From Fremontodendron californicum (taxonomy: Eukaryota > Streptophyta > Magnoliopsida > Malvales > Malvaceae): a DNA stretch of 64,000 bases. Under the pieces are notes generated by a model, which saw nothing but the letters and a program-made list of their open reading frames with translations, was not told where the DNA came from and ran no database searches. The position numbers and the translations under genes were made by a program. Positions 22,025 to 32,900 of this stretch are shown one piece after another. The first letter of the stretch is position 1; each line of letters begins with the position of its first letter. The DNA lies in the NCBI GenBank assembly GCA_030761205.1, contig JAULJL010000015.1, positions 10,235,501-10,299,500 on the forward strand, in the 5' to 3' direction.

Positions 22025-22087
22025 ATCCCCCCTCCCCCCACCCCCCACGTCCCCCCTCCCCCCCACACCCCCCACCCTCTATAAATA
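22021..22087 (+). promoter_or_regulatory. C-rich promoter segment and TATA box of the PMD gene
   Basis: C-tracts (CCCCATCCCCCCTCCCCCCA and further runs) span 22021-22077, followed by CTCTATAAATACCCC with TATAAATA at 22080-22087. The CT-rich leader CTCTCCTCTTCTTC follows. The ATG of the PMD gene is at 22215, so the leader would be roughly 100 nt. The minus strand of this segment is a run of G-tracts. Confidence 0.65.
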
Positions 22088-22214
22088 CCCCTCTCCTCTT
22101 CTTCAAATTTTCATTACTCTCATTCAAATTTTCATTTTCTTTCAAAATTTTATCATTTTTCTACCAAAAAAAATTTCTTTCTACAAATTTTTTTTTCTAC
22201 AACAATATTTTGAA

Positions 22215-24935
22215 ATGGCTTCACTATTAAGGTTACAAGAAAATCACATCTCGGAGGTTATATTTAACGAGGTAAGTAAATTGTTATATTATTATTGTTT
22301 TTTATATTATTATTATTTTTTATATTATGATTGTTTTTTATATTATTATTGTTTTTTATATTATTATATTATTATTTTTTTTTATATTATTATTGTTTTT
22401 TATATTATTATATTATTTTTTTTTATATTATTATTGTTTTTTATATTATTATTGTGTTATATTATATTATATTATTATTGTTTTATATATTATTATTGTT
22501 TTATATTATATTATTATTGTTTTATATTATATTATTATTGTTTTTTATATTATTATTGTATTATATTATATTATTATTGTTTTTTATATTATTATTGTTT
22601 TATATTATATTATTATAGTTTTTTATATTATTATTGTTTTATATTATATTATATTATTATTCTTTATATTATATTAAATTATTATTGTTTTTTTATATTA
22701 TATTATTATTGTTTTTTTATATTATATTATTATTGTTTTTTTATACGAAATTATTGTTTTATATTATATTATATTATTATTGTTTATATTATATTATATT
22801 ATATTATATTATATTATATTATATTATATTATTATTGTTTTATATTATATTATATTATTATTGTTTATATTATATTATATTATATTATATTATTATTTTG
22901 TTATTTTATAGTTTTATTTATTACTTTTTAATTGTTATAGTTTTATAATATATTAATTTTTATTATTATAACAGGAAACTCGTCGCGTATTACGTTCGAG
23001 GAAATTTACATTGGAGGACCCGCATCCTTATATTATCGACCACTTAAGAAGAGCCGGATTTTATCACGCAAGTCAAATTCGACGACTTGTGATACAACCC
23101 GATTTAATCTCTGCGTTGGTCGAACGATGGAGACCCGAGACGCACACTTTTCATTTTCCATGTGGTGAATGCACGGTCAGTCTCGAAGATGTTGCGCTGC
23201 AACTTGGACTTCCGATCCATGGCGATGCAGTTACAGGCGGAAGCCTGCTAGATTGGAATGAACTGTGTCAAGATCTATTGGGTGAGGTACCTCCAGAAGA
23301 CGTCGTATCTGGCTCAACGGTGAGACTGACTTGGTTGAAAACGTTTCAAAATCTGCCATTACATGCAACCGAACAACAAATACAATATGCTGCTAGAGCA
23401 TATATTTTACGTTTGATTGGAGGATTACTGATGCCTGACAAATCGAGCAGTCGGGTACATTTAATGTATCTTCCATTGCTACGTGATTTAGAGGAAGCAG
23501 CAAATTATAGTTGGGGTTCTGCGTGTTTGGCAGTTTTGTATAGAGAACTTTGCCGAGCTACAGTTCCAAAAAACCATGACATAGGTGGATGTCTAGTGCT
23601 TCTACAATCATGGGCTTGGTATCGGCTACCATTTCTTGCTCCGCGCGTGGATATTTCGGCTGTATACCCCCTTGCAAGCAGGTAATAATCTTGACTATTT
23701 TATTAATTTTGTACGAAATTGTATTTTTATAGGTCATTAAGATATTATATGCATTTTAATAGGTGGAGTAGGAGTACGGGTAGAGATTTTACAGAGACTC
23801 CGAGCGATCTTGCAAGTATAAGACTACGACTAGATCGACTAGGATATGATAAGGTAAATATTTCGATTGTTACATTGAAGTTTTTTTTATTTATTTAATC
23901 CTTATGAAACTAATAATTTGTAATAATTATTCGCAGTTTCTGTGGATGCCATATTCCTCGAGTGAAATTATGGCATGCCTCCCATCGGATGCCTACAATA
24001 ATTTCAATATATGAAAAGCAAACACAGCATTGATATGCTTTTCATATGTAGAGTGGCACCAAACTGACCGGGTGTTGCGACAATTTGGGATGCAACAACC
24101 AATTCCTGCAGCCCCGATGAACCTTGATAAGCTTCACAAGGTCGACATGTGTGGTCGTAATGATGAATTCTGGCCTGCGAAGCATGAACGTTGGATCCAA
24201 TGGTGGAACATACGTTTTGAACGAATTCCGACAGGTTACCCGATTGTTGGTAATAATTTCAACCCGTCTGCTGATTACATAAGATGGTATAGAAATGAAG
24301 GTCGGCCTTTCGTTTGTCCACCGTCGATGCACGAGGATGTTAGGAGTATGCCATTTACCGGACAAACTTCAGCTCCAGTCCCTCCTACACAGGATATGGA
24401 TGCTCCTAGACCTCGCCGACAACGTGGGCGAAGGCGTCAACCGACCTCATCGGAGTTCACAGCACCGAGGATGTCATTTGATCATCCTGAACCTGAACGG
24501 GATCATGGAGTACCATCCAGCCATCGTTATTCCGTAAGTCACCCCGGATATGACGTTGATGAGTGTTACCGACCATCACCGCCAAGAACGAGGTTAGATG
24601 ACCAGCTCCCCGTCCAAAGTCCAAGTTCAGCATATTTAACATCCATGTATCAGTTTGGAACCCCTTCGTCAGCATTTGATGCTACATCATTTATGGGTGC
24701 ATCTAGTAGTCAGGTTCCCGTTATGGGTGAACTAGGTGTTGGCTCATCCAGCAGTGGGTTTCAAATTTTTGATACGGATGAAACGACTGATGACATTCAA
24801 CCGGAACCATTGGCGGTTATAGCAAGAGGTCGTGGTGGACCGCGAATACGTGCCACTGACGAGGTTGAACGACGGGTGCAACCACCACGCACTAGAAGAG
24901 CTCGACACTGTTGCTCTACACCACGCAATAATTAG
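22215..24935 (+). pseudogene. Plant mobile domain (PMD) protein gene, one in-frame stop
   Basis: Exons joined by eye: 22215-22271, 22975-23681, 23763-23853 and 23937-24935, all with GT-AG borders and consistent phases. Together they make 618 codons including the final TAG. The protein opens MASLLRLQENHISEV and contains PMD (PF10536) hallmarks: FHFPCGECTVSLEDVALQLG near residue 78, GSACLAVLYRELCRA, LQSWAWYRLPFLAP, FLWMPY and WHQTDRVLRQFGMQQPIP. The C-terminal third is low complexity and Pro/Arg-rich, with a nuclear-signal-like RPRRQRGRRRQP. At 24012-24014 a TGA stands where PMD proteins have Trp (NI-stop-KANTALICF), truncating the product to 310 residues; the frame stays open for 307 codons beyond it. 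Related host proteins (MAIN, MAIL1) act in nuclear gene silencing and meristem maintenance. Whether a truncated or readthrough product is made cannot be told here. Confidence 0.8.
22272..22974. repeat. TTATATTATTATTG-type low-complexity array in PMD intron 1
   Basis: Intron 1 of the PMD gene is largely a degenerate T/A/G array of TTATATTATTATTGTTTT units (about 22280-22900), with no C except a few at the edges. Its open frames are repeats of I, L, Y and F codons and are not genes. The intron borders GAG/GTAAGT and TAACAG/GAA are canonical. Confidence 0.9.
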
Positions 24936-25595
24936 AATAATTGTAATGTGTTTTAAATTTCTAATATAAATTTATATGTTTTGCATTTCATGTAATTTGT
25001 TCGGAAATTAATTGTTATATTTTATTTTAATTTATATCTTAATGTTGTTATTTAATTTTAATATAATAATCCAAATTACATGATAAGTTGCTTTTCTTTT
25101 TTTCATTTTAATTTAATTTTCTTTTTAAATTATAATAAGAAAAAAAAATTTAATCAGAAATTAAATTAAAATTTTTTTATCAAATATCCAGTTTTAAACT
25201 GTAACAATCTATATTATTATTAAAAACAATGATTAAATTAATGTCACGAGTTAATCGAATACCAACTCAAAAAAACTAATCAAATTAAAAAAAATAATTT
25301 AACAATACCAACTTAAAAATAACTTCTTTATTTAAAAAAGTGACTCGATAAATTTCTTTTAAAAAAAATTTATTTACATTTTACATCATTAAATTATTTT
25401 TGATATAAATTAAATTTTCTTTTTTATAATATTACAAAATTATAAAAAATAAAATTTTTGATATAAAAATTTTATTTTTTATATAATCTTCTTTTTAAAT
25501 TTTAATAAGAAATATATTTTTATTTTTTATAAAATTGTAATAATAAATTAAATTACATTTTTAATATATATTTTAAAAAAATAAATAACCAAACC
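24936..25595. other. 3' flank of the PMD gene inside the MULE
   Basis: AT-rich sequence between the PMD stop and the right TIR. Probably the 3' UTR and spacer. No second gene and no transposase relic seen. Confidence 0.6.
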
Positions 25596-26037
25596 TATAA
25601 AAAAAATATTTTAATTTAATTTATAATTTTAAAAAATAAATTTATCAAATTAAAATAAAATATTGTTTTAATATAATTTTTTTTTATTAATTAAAAAAAA
25701 AAATATACATGAAGGGAAATCGCCACCCCCCATGGCGATTTCCCTTCATGGTTTTAGCAAAATTGGCTAAAATTACCAAGGGAAATCGCCATGGGGGGTG
25801 GCGATTTCCCTTGGTATTTTTTTGCAAATTTGCAAAAAACACCAAGGGAAATCGCCATCCCCCATGGCGATTTCCCTTGGTGTTTTTTGCAAATTTGCAA
25901 AAAAACACGCTGGGAAATCGCCATGGGGGATGGCGATTTCCCAGCTGAAAAAAAAAGGTCCGTATTTTGGGAAATAATCAAAAAGTAACGGTAATTTGAT
26001 AATTTTTTTTTTTTGGCTATATTGTAATAAAAAAGCC
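25596..26037. repeat. Right terminal inverted repeat of the MULE
   Basis: Mirror of 21430-21871 with the same four palindromes in reverse order (about 25708-25945). It ends GCTATATTGTAATAAAAAAG followed by CC. Confidence 0.9.
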
Positions 26038-26046
26038 GACCTTTTC
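26038..26046. repeat. Target-site duplication, right (GACCTTTTC)
   Basis: Exact copy of 21421-21429, directly after the right end of the Mutator-like element. Confidence 0.9.
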
Positions 26047-26139
26047 AGTCATTACTTTATTGTTGAGGGGATTCTTGACAAAACAATGTCATTATTTTAA
26101 TGTTTCATTTGAAAGTGTTTTGTTATTAAATTGTTAAGT

Positions 26140-26325
26140 AAATTGATAATTTTAAATATGATACTAAAATATAATTATTAAATATTTAAATATAATTAAT
26201 ATGATATGTTTAATATATGTATTATATTTGTGTTTAAAATTTTAATATATTTAATAATTTATGTTATTTTTATATTATACCATTGATAAAAAAAATACGA
26301 GACACAACATGTAACATAAATTATC
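26140..26325. repeat. Dispersed repeat (same family as 13981 and 48100)
   Basis: Contains TAATATGATATGTTTAATAT, TGTATTATATTTGTGTTTAA and ATTGATAAAAAAAATACGAG, matching 48200-48360. Non-coding. Confidence 0.5.
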
Positions 26326-26338
26326 AGATCTATTATTT

Positions 26339-26545
26339 AATAGATTTATATTTGATATATTGTCAGTGTATAGATCTATACACTGATAGTACATTATACG
26401 ATACTGACCAGTTGGAGTAGGAGTTAGTGGTTAGGGTTAGGAGTTAAGGTTAGGGTTAGTGATTAGTTTTTTAATGATGTGTCATTGTAGGATTTACTGT
26501 CAGTATATAGATCTATATACTACTGATAATACATAAATATAAATC
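26339..26545. mobile_element. Palindromic MITE (TTTATATTTGAT family), copy 2, telomere-like loop
   Basis: Arms ATTTATATTTGATATATTGT with AGTGTATAGATCTATACACT, and the inverted arm ATAGATCTATATACTACTGAT...AAATATAAATCC. The loop (about 26404-26470) is unusual: repeated TTAGGG-like motifs (GGTTAGGGTTAGGAGTTAAG and GTTAGGGTTAGTG). No coding. Confidence 0.65.
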
Positions 26546-27427
26546 CTTACTTAATTATAAATAAAACCGAGTGATAATGTTAAAATTGTGTAAGCTTTCA
26601 GTTACGGCTATTGTTGTCAAAACGCCATGGCTACCTACCAAATTCAATTAGTTGCACCAATATAAACCAATCAACCTTGTTTGAAGAATTAAAACACCAA
26701 AATTTTCACCAACTTAAAAACAAAACAACAACAAAAAAAAAAAGGTACAATTTAGACAAATTCAACCCACAAAACCAATTCATTTGATATATATAAAAAA
26801 GCCATGTGCCACATTTCTTAATATGATAAACTAGCATAAGATAATTGGACTGACTTTAAAAATCCAAAAAAAAAAAGGAACTGAGCCATAATTCAAAAAG
26901 AGAAAATATAGTAAAATTTTTAAATTTTATAAGCGAAATTAACAAGATAACATATATTTAAAAAATAAAATAAAAAATTAATTAAAAAAATAAAATATGT
27001 GTCAATTTTTTAATTTTATTAAAAATTAAAAAATTAAACTGTTAATATATCAAAGACAAATTAGTTAAAAAATACATAAAAAAATATTTGGTAATTATGG
27101 TCAAATTAATCATACGTTGATATAAAATAATTTATTATTTTAATCCTTGCTTTTAATATTAGGCTTCTCAAATTTATTTTTTTTGGTATTATTTATTTGT
27201 TTAATGCTGGTGGGTAAGGTATAAAGCCGACAAACATTTTGATGGATGCCCACATGACATCATCAATAATATTCCCACAAATTAAGAATCTTCAAACTCC
27301 CCATGCGCATGTTAGCCCCAACCGTTGCAATTGCCCATTAATTCCCTTTTTATTCCACTCTTTGTTTTGTCTTTTTTTTTTTTTTTTGGCACAGAATAGA
27401 TGCTTGTTCTCTTATAAGTGTTCATAT

Positions 27428-27634
27428 TTTATTAAAGATTTATATTTGATGCATTAATAATGTATATATTTATATATTGTTAATAAATTATGATGGTATT
27501 TTATTAAAAAAAATTTAAAAAATTTTAAAATAATTAAAAATAATTTTATTTTTAATAAGTTGATATCATATGATTTATTGATAGTGTATAAATTTATATA
27601 TTATTACTCTATCAGTACATCAAATATAAATTAT
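27428..27634. mobile_element. Palindromic MITE (TTTATATTTGAT family), copy 3
   Basis: Arms TTTATATTTGATGCATTAAT and the inverted ATCAGTACATCAAATATAAA; the inner arm includes GTATATATTTATATATTGTT. Same organisation as the copies at 19980 and 26339. Confidence 0.6.
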
Positions 27635-27656
27635 TTTATAAATAATGCAATCACGT

Positions 27657-27990
27657 GTTTGCCGATATACCTATTCATAGGCCGGATAGCTCGCCTGCCC
27701 TGCCCGATCAGCCCGGCCCGTATTGGATCGGGTCTGGACATGGTTTTTATGATCCCGGGTTGGTCTGAGTCACTGTTTAAGTATTAAAATATTTATTTTT
27801 ATTTAAATTTAATTACAAAAATATAAAAATATTAATAAATAATATATTTCTTAATTTCTTATTAATAAATGAATAGTGATTCGAGCCCGCCCAGGGCTGG
27901 GCCTGGGTAAGACTTTGAAATTTTTTTCGGACCGCTCCTTGAAAATTTTTTCGGACCGCGCCTCAACCCATGGACAGATCTATTTACCAG
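27657..27990. mobile_element. Nonautonomous element with GGCCCG/GGGCTGGGC termini
   Basis: GC-rich ends (CTGCCCTGCCCGATCAGCCC near the left, CCGCCCAGGGCTGGGCCTGG and TCGGACCGC near the right) flank an AT-rich centre. This is a layout common in plant hAT-like nonautonomous repeats; similar segments lie at 46830-47345 and 57305-57605. Boundaries and superfamily are uncertain. Confidence 0.4.
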
Positions 27991-28880
27991 TAAAAAATGA
28001 GTTTTTATTTTTATTTTTTATTATTGGGCTTTAGTTATTGTGTGGAGCATTTGAGAGCAATTCAGTTTGTTTTAGATAAAAATTATAATTAATATACAAT
28101 ATTTTTTAAAAATTGAATCGAATAAAATGTTTAATCGAATTAATTCGAATTAAATTTCATCAGAATGATTCGGTTCATCAATTTTTAAAATTCTAACATA
28201 TTTATTTTTATAGTATTTTTTAGTTTTTTTTATTAAGTTAGAAATACAGTATTTTTTTATATTATGTAAAATAAAAAATTAATTAAAAATAAAATTTAAT
28301 TCGGTTCAAATAATTATAATTTTTTAGCTTTGTAAATCAAACCAAAATCAAATAACCTTATTACTATCTAAATAAAAAACGAATTAAATTTAATAAAACT
28401 CAAACCAAAATTGAATCGAACATTACAATTCAAATCAATTATCTCAAATTTTTTACTCAGCTTTATTTGAGAGTGCAATTTAAAATACAACATATTGTTG
28501 GATGGTAATATGTTTTAAAAATCGTTTGAAAAAGAATTGGATACATAAAAAAGTTTGAGATATTTCGTATTATTAAAAATATAGTAATGCAAACACATTT
28601 TAATGATTAGAATTTGAAATTTTATTTAAAATTTGATTTTGAGATGAGAAAATGAGATTTTTTTCATACTATATTGGTAGAGTAAAATTTATGAGAAAAA
28701 AAATTATAATTTTATTGTGTAATTTAAAATTATATATAAAAATAAAAATATTTAGTAAAATTTTTCCTTACAAATAAAATTTACCATTATATTCATTGAA
28801 CAACTTATGTGTATGTCACATGTACACAATTTACATAAACAAAAGGAAAAAAAAAAAAAAATTCAAACTGGACTCTGAAA
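27991..28880. other. AT-rich intergenic DNA with GAATCGAATT-type repeats
   Basis: Segments such as AATCGAATTAATTCGAATTA and TTCGGTTC/GAACCGAA-like motifs (28090-28450) suggest another decayed nonautonomous repeat. No gene. Confidence 0.4.
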
Positions 28881-29993
28881 TTAATGGAAGCCGTAGTTAT
28901 CTGACTTGGCTTCTATGAGGGATGTGAAATACCAAGTTTAGCCTTCACCATGTCTGACTCTGACTCGCTCTTTGATACTGTGTCTGAATCCGTATATCTG
29001 AGCTGAGCTGCACAATAGCAGAGGAAACAAATCACCTTTCATCTTTAAACGCTGAATGGTGCAGTCTCTTTCAACTCACATAAAAGCAAAAGAGAGACCC
29101 TCACCCAAAAAAATAAAAATAAAAAAACCCAGAAAAATAAAAATGGAAGTGGTGAAAAAAGTTTAAAACTTTGATGTGATATTAAGTAATAAAATAATAA
29201 TAAATAATAAATGGGGGGAAGATGGGAATACTTTTTGTTTTGTTGTTGTTTGCTTTTGGGGCCTAAAACTTCCCCACTAGATGATGAGATAATCATTACA
29301 ACACCCAAAAAAAAACCAGTTTCAAATGCTGGACACTAAACTGAGTATATAGGTAGAAAAGGGGGGCCAATGAGAGTGTTAAAAGGGAAAAAAAGAAGTT
29401 ACATACCTCTTTTTTTATCCAAAGTCTGATGATTGATTCCAGTTGGGTTACCTCAGAAACCAACTGGGTTAAAGTCCAAAAATTTTGGTTTCAAGATGAG
29501 ATTTTTATTAAAAAAAGTTGCATTCTTGATACCTTCTTTTGATTCTACAGACTTTGAGGGAAGGTTGAGAGAACTTGGTATAGGAAAAAGCCAAAAATTT
29601 TAATTACTTCATTAAATGATTCCTTTTCAGGTTGCCCAAAAAAACCACTGGGATGGGTTTAGATTGTTTGTTTTGGCATGATTGCTGATCCTTTTTGGTG
29701 TTGTTTCAAAAGAAAGGCATGGTTTTTTATGGGAGAAAGAAAGAAAAAAAACCTTAGTATTTGAACTTTGAAGTGGATGGTAAAAAGAGAAAGCAAAGAG
29801 GTTTGGAGTTTGGACCACTTTGCTTTCTTGGTATGGTGGATAACTGGAGTTTGTTTTTGTTGATAAATGAGCTTGGATTTTCAGCTGAGTTGTGCACTTG
29901 GTTAGGTGAAGAATTTTTCTCTGTTTCATTTTGGCAAATTTTGAATCTGCTGTGGAATTTTGATCTTGGGGTCACCTTGGAGGTTTTACTTTC
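28881..29993 (+). promoter_or_regulatory. Promoter and 5' leader region of AHK2
   Basis: Less AT-rich sequence upstream of the AHK2 start codon. GAGTATATAGG at about 29343 is a candidate TATA region. The transcription start and any leader intron cannot be fixed from sequence. The last 230 nt contain several upstream ATGs, including the uORF at 29833. Confidence 0.45.
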
Positions 29994-29997
29994 ATGA
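29833..29997 (+). CDS. Upstream ORF of AHK2, 54 codons, ATGA overlap
   Basis: ATG at 29833 opens a 54-residue frame (MVDNWSLFLLINELGFSAEL and onward) whose TGA at 29995-29997 overlaps the AHK2 start codon at 29994 as ATGA. It is real as an open frame. Translation is inferred, and it requires the leader to be unspliced here. An earlier 28-codon uORF begins at 29777. Confidence 0.4.
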   Translation: MVDNWSLFLLINELGFSAELCTWLGEEFFSVSFWQILNLLWNFDLGVTLEVLLS

Positions 29998-32900
29998 GTT
30001 GTTCTTCTGGAACTAAGAATTTTGTGAAGCTCTTAAGGCTCCTTGGGGAAATACATAAGTGTGCTGTGCTCAAGATGTCTATGAACGGCAAGCTTTCTGG
30101 TTCTAATTGTAGATTATCAGCAAATTTCAAGCTGAAGAAAGCAAAGGAGACTATGCATGGACCCAATTCTTTCAGGAAATGGAAGAGAAACCTTCTCTTT
30201 CTCTGGCTTTTATGCTTTGTTTCTACAGGGATTATTTGGTTTTTCTTGAGTTTCAATAGTGTAGCTTTGGAGAGGAATGAGAAGAGTCCTGATTCTTGTG
30301 AGGAGAAGGCAAGAATCTTGCTCCAACATTTCAATGTTAGCAAGAACCAATTTCGTGCTCTAGCTTCTTTCTTCTATGAATCAGATCAGGTAAATTTGTA
30401 TCTTTGTTAGCTTTAGACTTTACCTGTTTTTGGTTTAATTTGTTTGTTTTGTAACTTGAGTTAGTTTATACTCACAAAACTGTTTTTTAAAGGTCTTGTT
30501 TTGGTTTATGAGTGCTGAATTTGGCCAATATAATACGATAAGGCAAATGTGGCTTTGTTCAATCGGATTTTTCCTTTGTAGAAGATTATGTAGAATAAAG
30601 ATATTATTTACTGGTTTTTCCCAGTTTCAGTTGTAGTTGTGCTGGAAGTCATAGAAGACATTAATCTGAAAATGGGGTTACGATATGATATGGTAATCTA
30701 TTTTCTTATCTTGTTATCCTGTCCTTGACTCCTTGTATAGTTGAATAAATGATTCCCAAGAAGGTTGCAGTCTTCCTGAAATTGAAATATGATTAAACTG
30801 ATGGGCCAGATCCCTTTGAATTACTATGTAATTCTTCAAATAAGAACGTATTATATACTGGAAATGTTCTCTAAGTTTCTTTCCACTTCTTTCAGAATTA
30901 CATTAATCTGAATACTTTTAAAGAGTGGAATCATATGAACATGTCCTATTATGTAATAGTGGCTAAGACTGGAGAAAACATACTTTAGATCTTTTCTTGA
31001 TAGGCAATGCTTTATGATTTATAACTTGATATAGATACCTTATTCTCTGACATCATAGAAACATTGAACAACATTTAAATCTAGGTAAGTGGTTGACATC
31101 AGGAGTATTTCAAGATTCTTTTTAAGGCAATTGAGTCTACCTGAAGATGGTTATTTCATGCCATTGACAGCCAAATGAAGGTTATTGTGTAATGAATATC
31201 AAATTTAGTAGAAGGTTATGAACTTATGATGCTGTAGTTCCTGCATTGGATTGAGTTTTCGACATCATCTTGTTTCAAATGATGACATACCCTGTAGAAT
31301 AATTGTTTGTTGAGAAGTTGCATGAACACTGTCTTTCGCACTAAAATTTGGTTGCAAAGATGTATGTCTTAGATTTTCTACATGAAATTTCTATCATTCT
31401 CTCATTACTCTGCATATTACAGATAGCATTCCTCGAATGTACCAGAAATTCAGGACCTAAAAAGCCATCAAGTGATGATATTGCTTGTGCTCTTAAGGTG
31501 CTGTGTTCAGAGAAGCAAGACTTCAAAATGCAGCAGATGTGGGTTGTAAAAACTACAGAACTTAAGGATCAATGTCCAGTCCAAGTTGAGAATATTCCCA
31601 GTCAGCACGACTTGTCATTGCTGGATCACGATGCTTTTGTCTCACAAAATTCTGTTTCATTAATATCATGGGAGCATCACAGTGGCGGAAAGGTAACAAC
31701 TAGATTTTATAAACACCTGATAGTAGATAGTAAAACTTTTAACTTTCAAAAGCAAAGTAGTTAATGCTGTATAATGAATTCTTCCCACTGATGGGTAAAA
31801 GTTTGCAACATATTTTTTCCCCTTTCCTTTGGAAGGAAAAAATGGAAAGGAAAAAAGAAAAAAGACAGACCGTACATGGTTACTAAGTAATGTTATGGGA
31901 AAAAAGTTGTTTGTTTACACTTGTGGAGCACACCAATGGCCAATAAAAAGAAGCTGACAATTTATTCTGCTTTTGTTAGGTATAAATGTGCTCATAAAAC
32001 TATTATTTGTAGAGTTAAGGAACATAAAATGGTAAAGACAATTCCATTAGTAAGAGAATGCAATGAATTTTTATAATTCTTGGTTAATAAATCCTGATAT
32101 TCTTTATGAGTGATGTAATGAAACTTATGGTCTCAATTTTGAACTGAACTGTCAGGATTATACATACATCATACAGTTAAGCATGTGCATGTGAATTAAC
32201 CATGAAGTAAAATGGAATTCATCCAAAAGAAAAATAAAATGGACCCTTTTCCATAATCAATAATGCCAGAGTCATCTATGTATATATACTCTTACTGAAA
32301 TTGCTTGCCTGAAAGTGCTAAATGATAGAACTATGCCAAATACAAACATCCATGCATAATGCTATTAAAATAACTGCCTTTTTCTGTTGTTTTGGCATAA
32401 GCAGAACATCTCGCAAAGAAGTGCACTAGGAGTCCAATCAAAAGACCATTGTGAGAACTTGTCTTTTTGTATGGTGAAAGGATGTTGGTTGCTTCTTGTT
32501 GGAGTGATACTGAGCTGCAAGATTCCAGGAGTTCGTTTGAAGTTCTGGTGGAAAAGAAAAAATGAGTCAGCTCCATTGCAGCCTGTAGCTCAGCAACTAC
32601 AGCTGCTGCTGCAACAGAAGCAGCAGCTAGCCCAGAGCCCTTCCAAAGGTGCAGGGAAATGGAGAAAGAAACTCCTAATAGTATTTGTACTTCTGGGGAT
32701 CCTTACATCCTTCTGGTTATTTTGGCATTTAAACAAGAAGATCGTTTTGAGGAGAGAAGAGACGCTTGCCAACATGTGTGATGAAAGAGCACGGATGTTG
32801 CAAGATCAGTTCAATGTTAGCATGAATCATGTTCATGCATTTGCAATTCTTGTATCCACTTTTCACCATGGGAAGCATCCATCTGCCATTGATCAGGTCA

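Larger units (their letters stand above)
21430..26037 (+). mobile_element. Mutator-like element carrying a PMD gene
   Basis: 4608 bp from GGCTTTTTTATTACAATATA to its exact inverted end, with a perfect 9-bp target duplication. The terminal inverted repeats are about 442 bp (21430-21871 and 25596-26037) and differ at only a few positions, mainly poly-A length and single bases. Long TIRs and a 9-bp duplication are the criteria for the Mutator superfamily. The cargo is one plus-strand spliced gene with a plant mobile domain (22215-24935). No MURA-like transposase is visible on either strand, so the element is non-autonomous as it stands or relies on a transposase elsewhere. Near-identical TIRs and intact splice sites indicate a young insertion. 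PMD genes are known both as host genes (MAIN/MAIL family) and inside plant transposons. Confidence 0.85.

Noticed and set aside
22011..22948. Long open frames rich in I, L, Y and F (up to 306 codons)
   Set aside because: They are by-products of the TTATTA-type low-complexity intron. Only the short MASLLRLQ segment at 22215-22271 is real coding sequence.
24030..24935. A separate gene starting at an ATG near 24030
   Set aside because: It is in frame with the PMD exon that begins at 23937 and continues PMD motifs; only the TGA at 24012 separates them.
26404..26470. True interstitial telomere
   Set aside because: Only a few imperfect TTAGGG-like units are present, whereas the usual plant repeat is TTTAGGG, and the block sits in a MITE loop.
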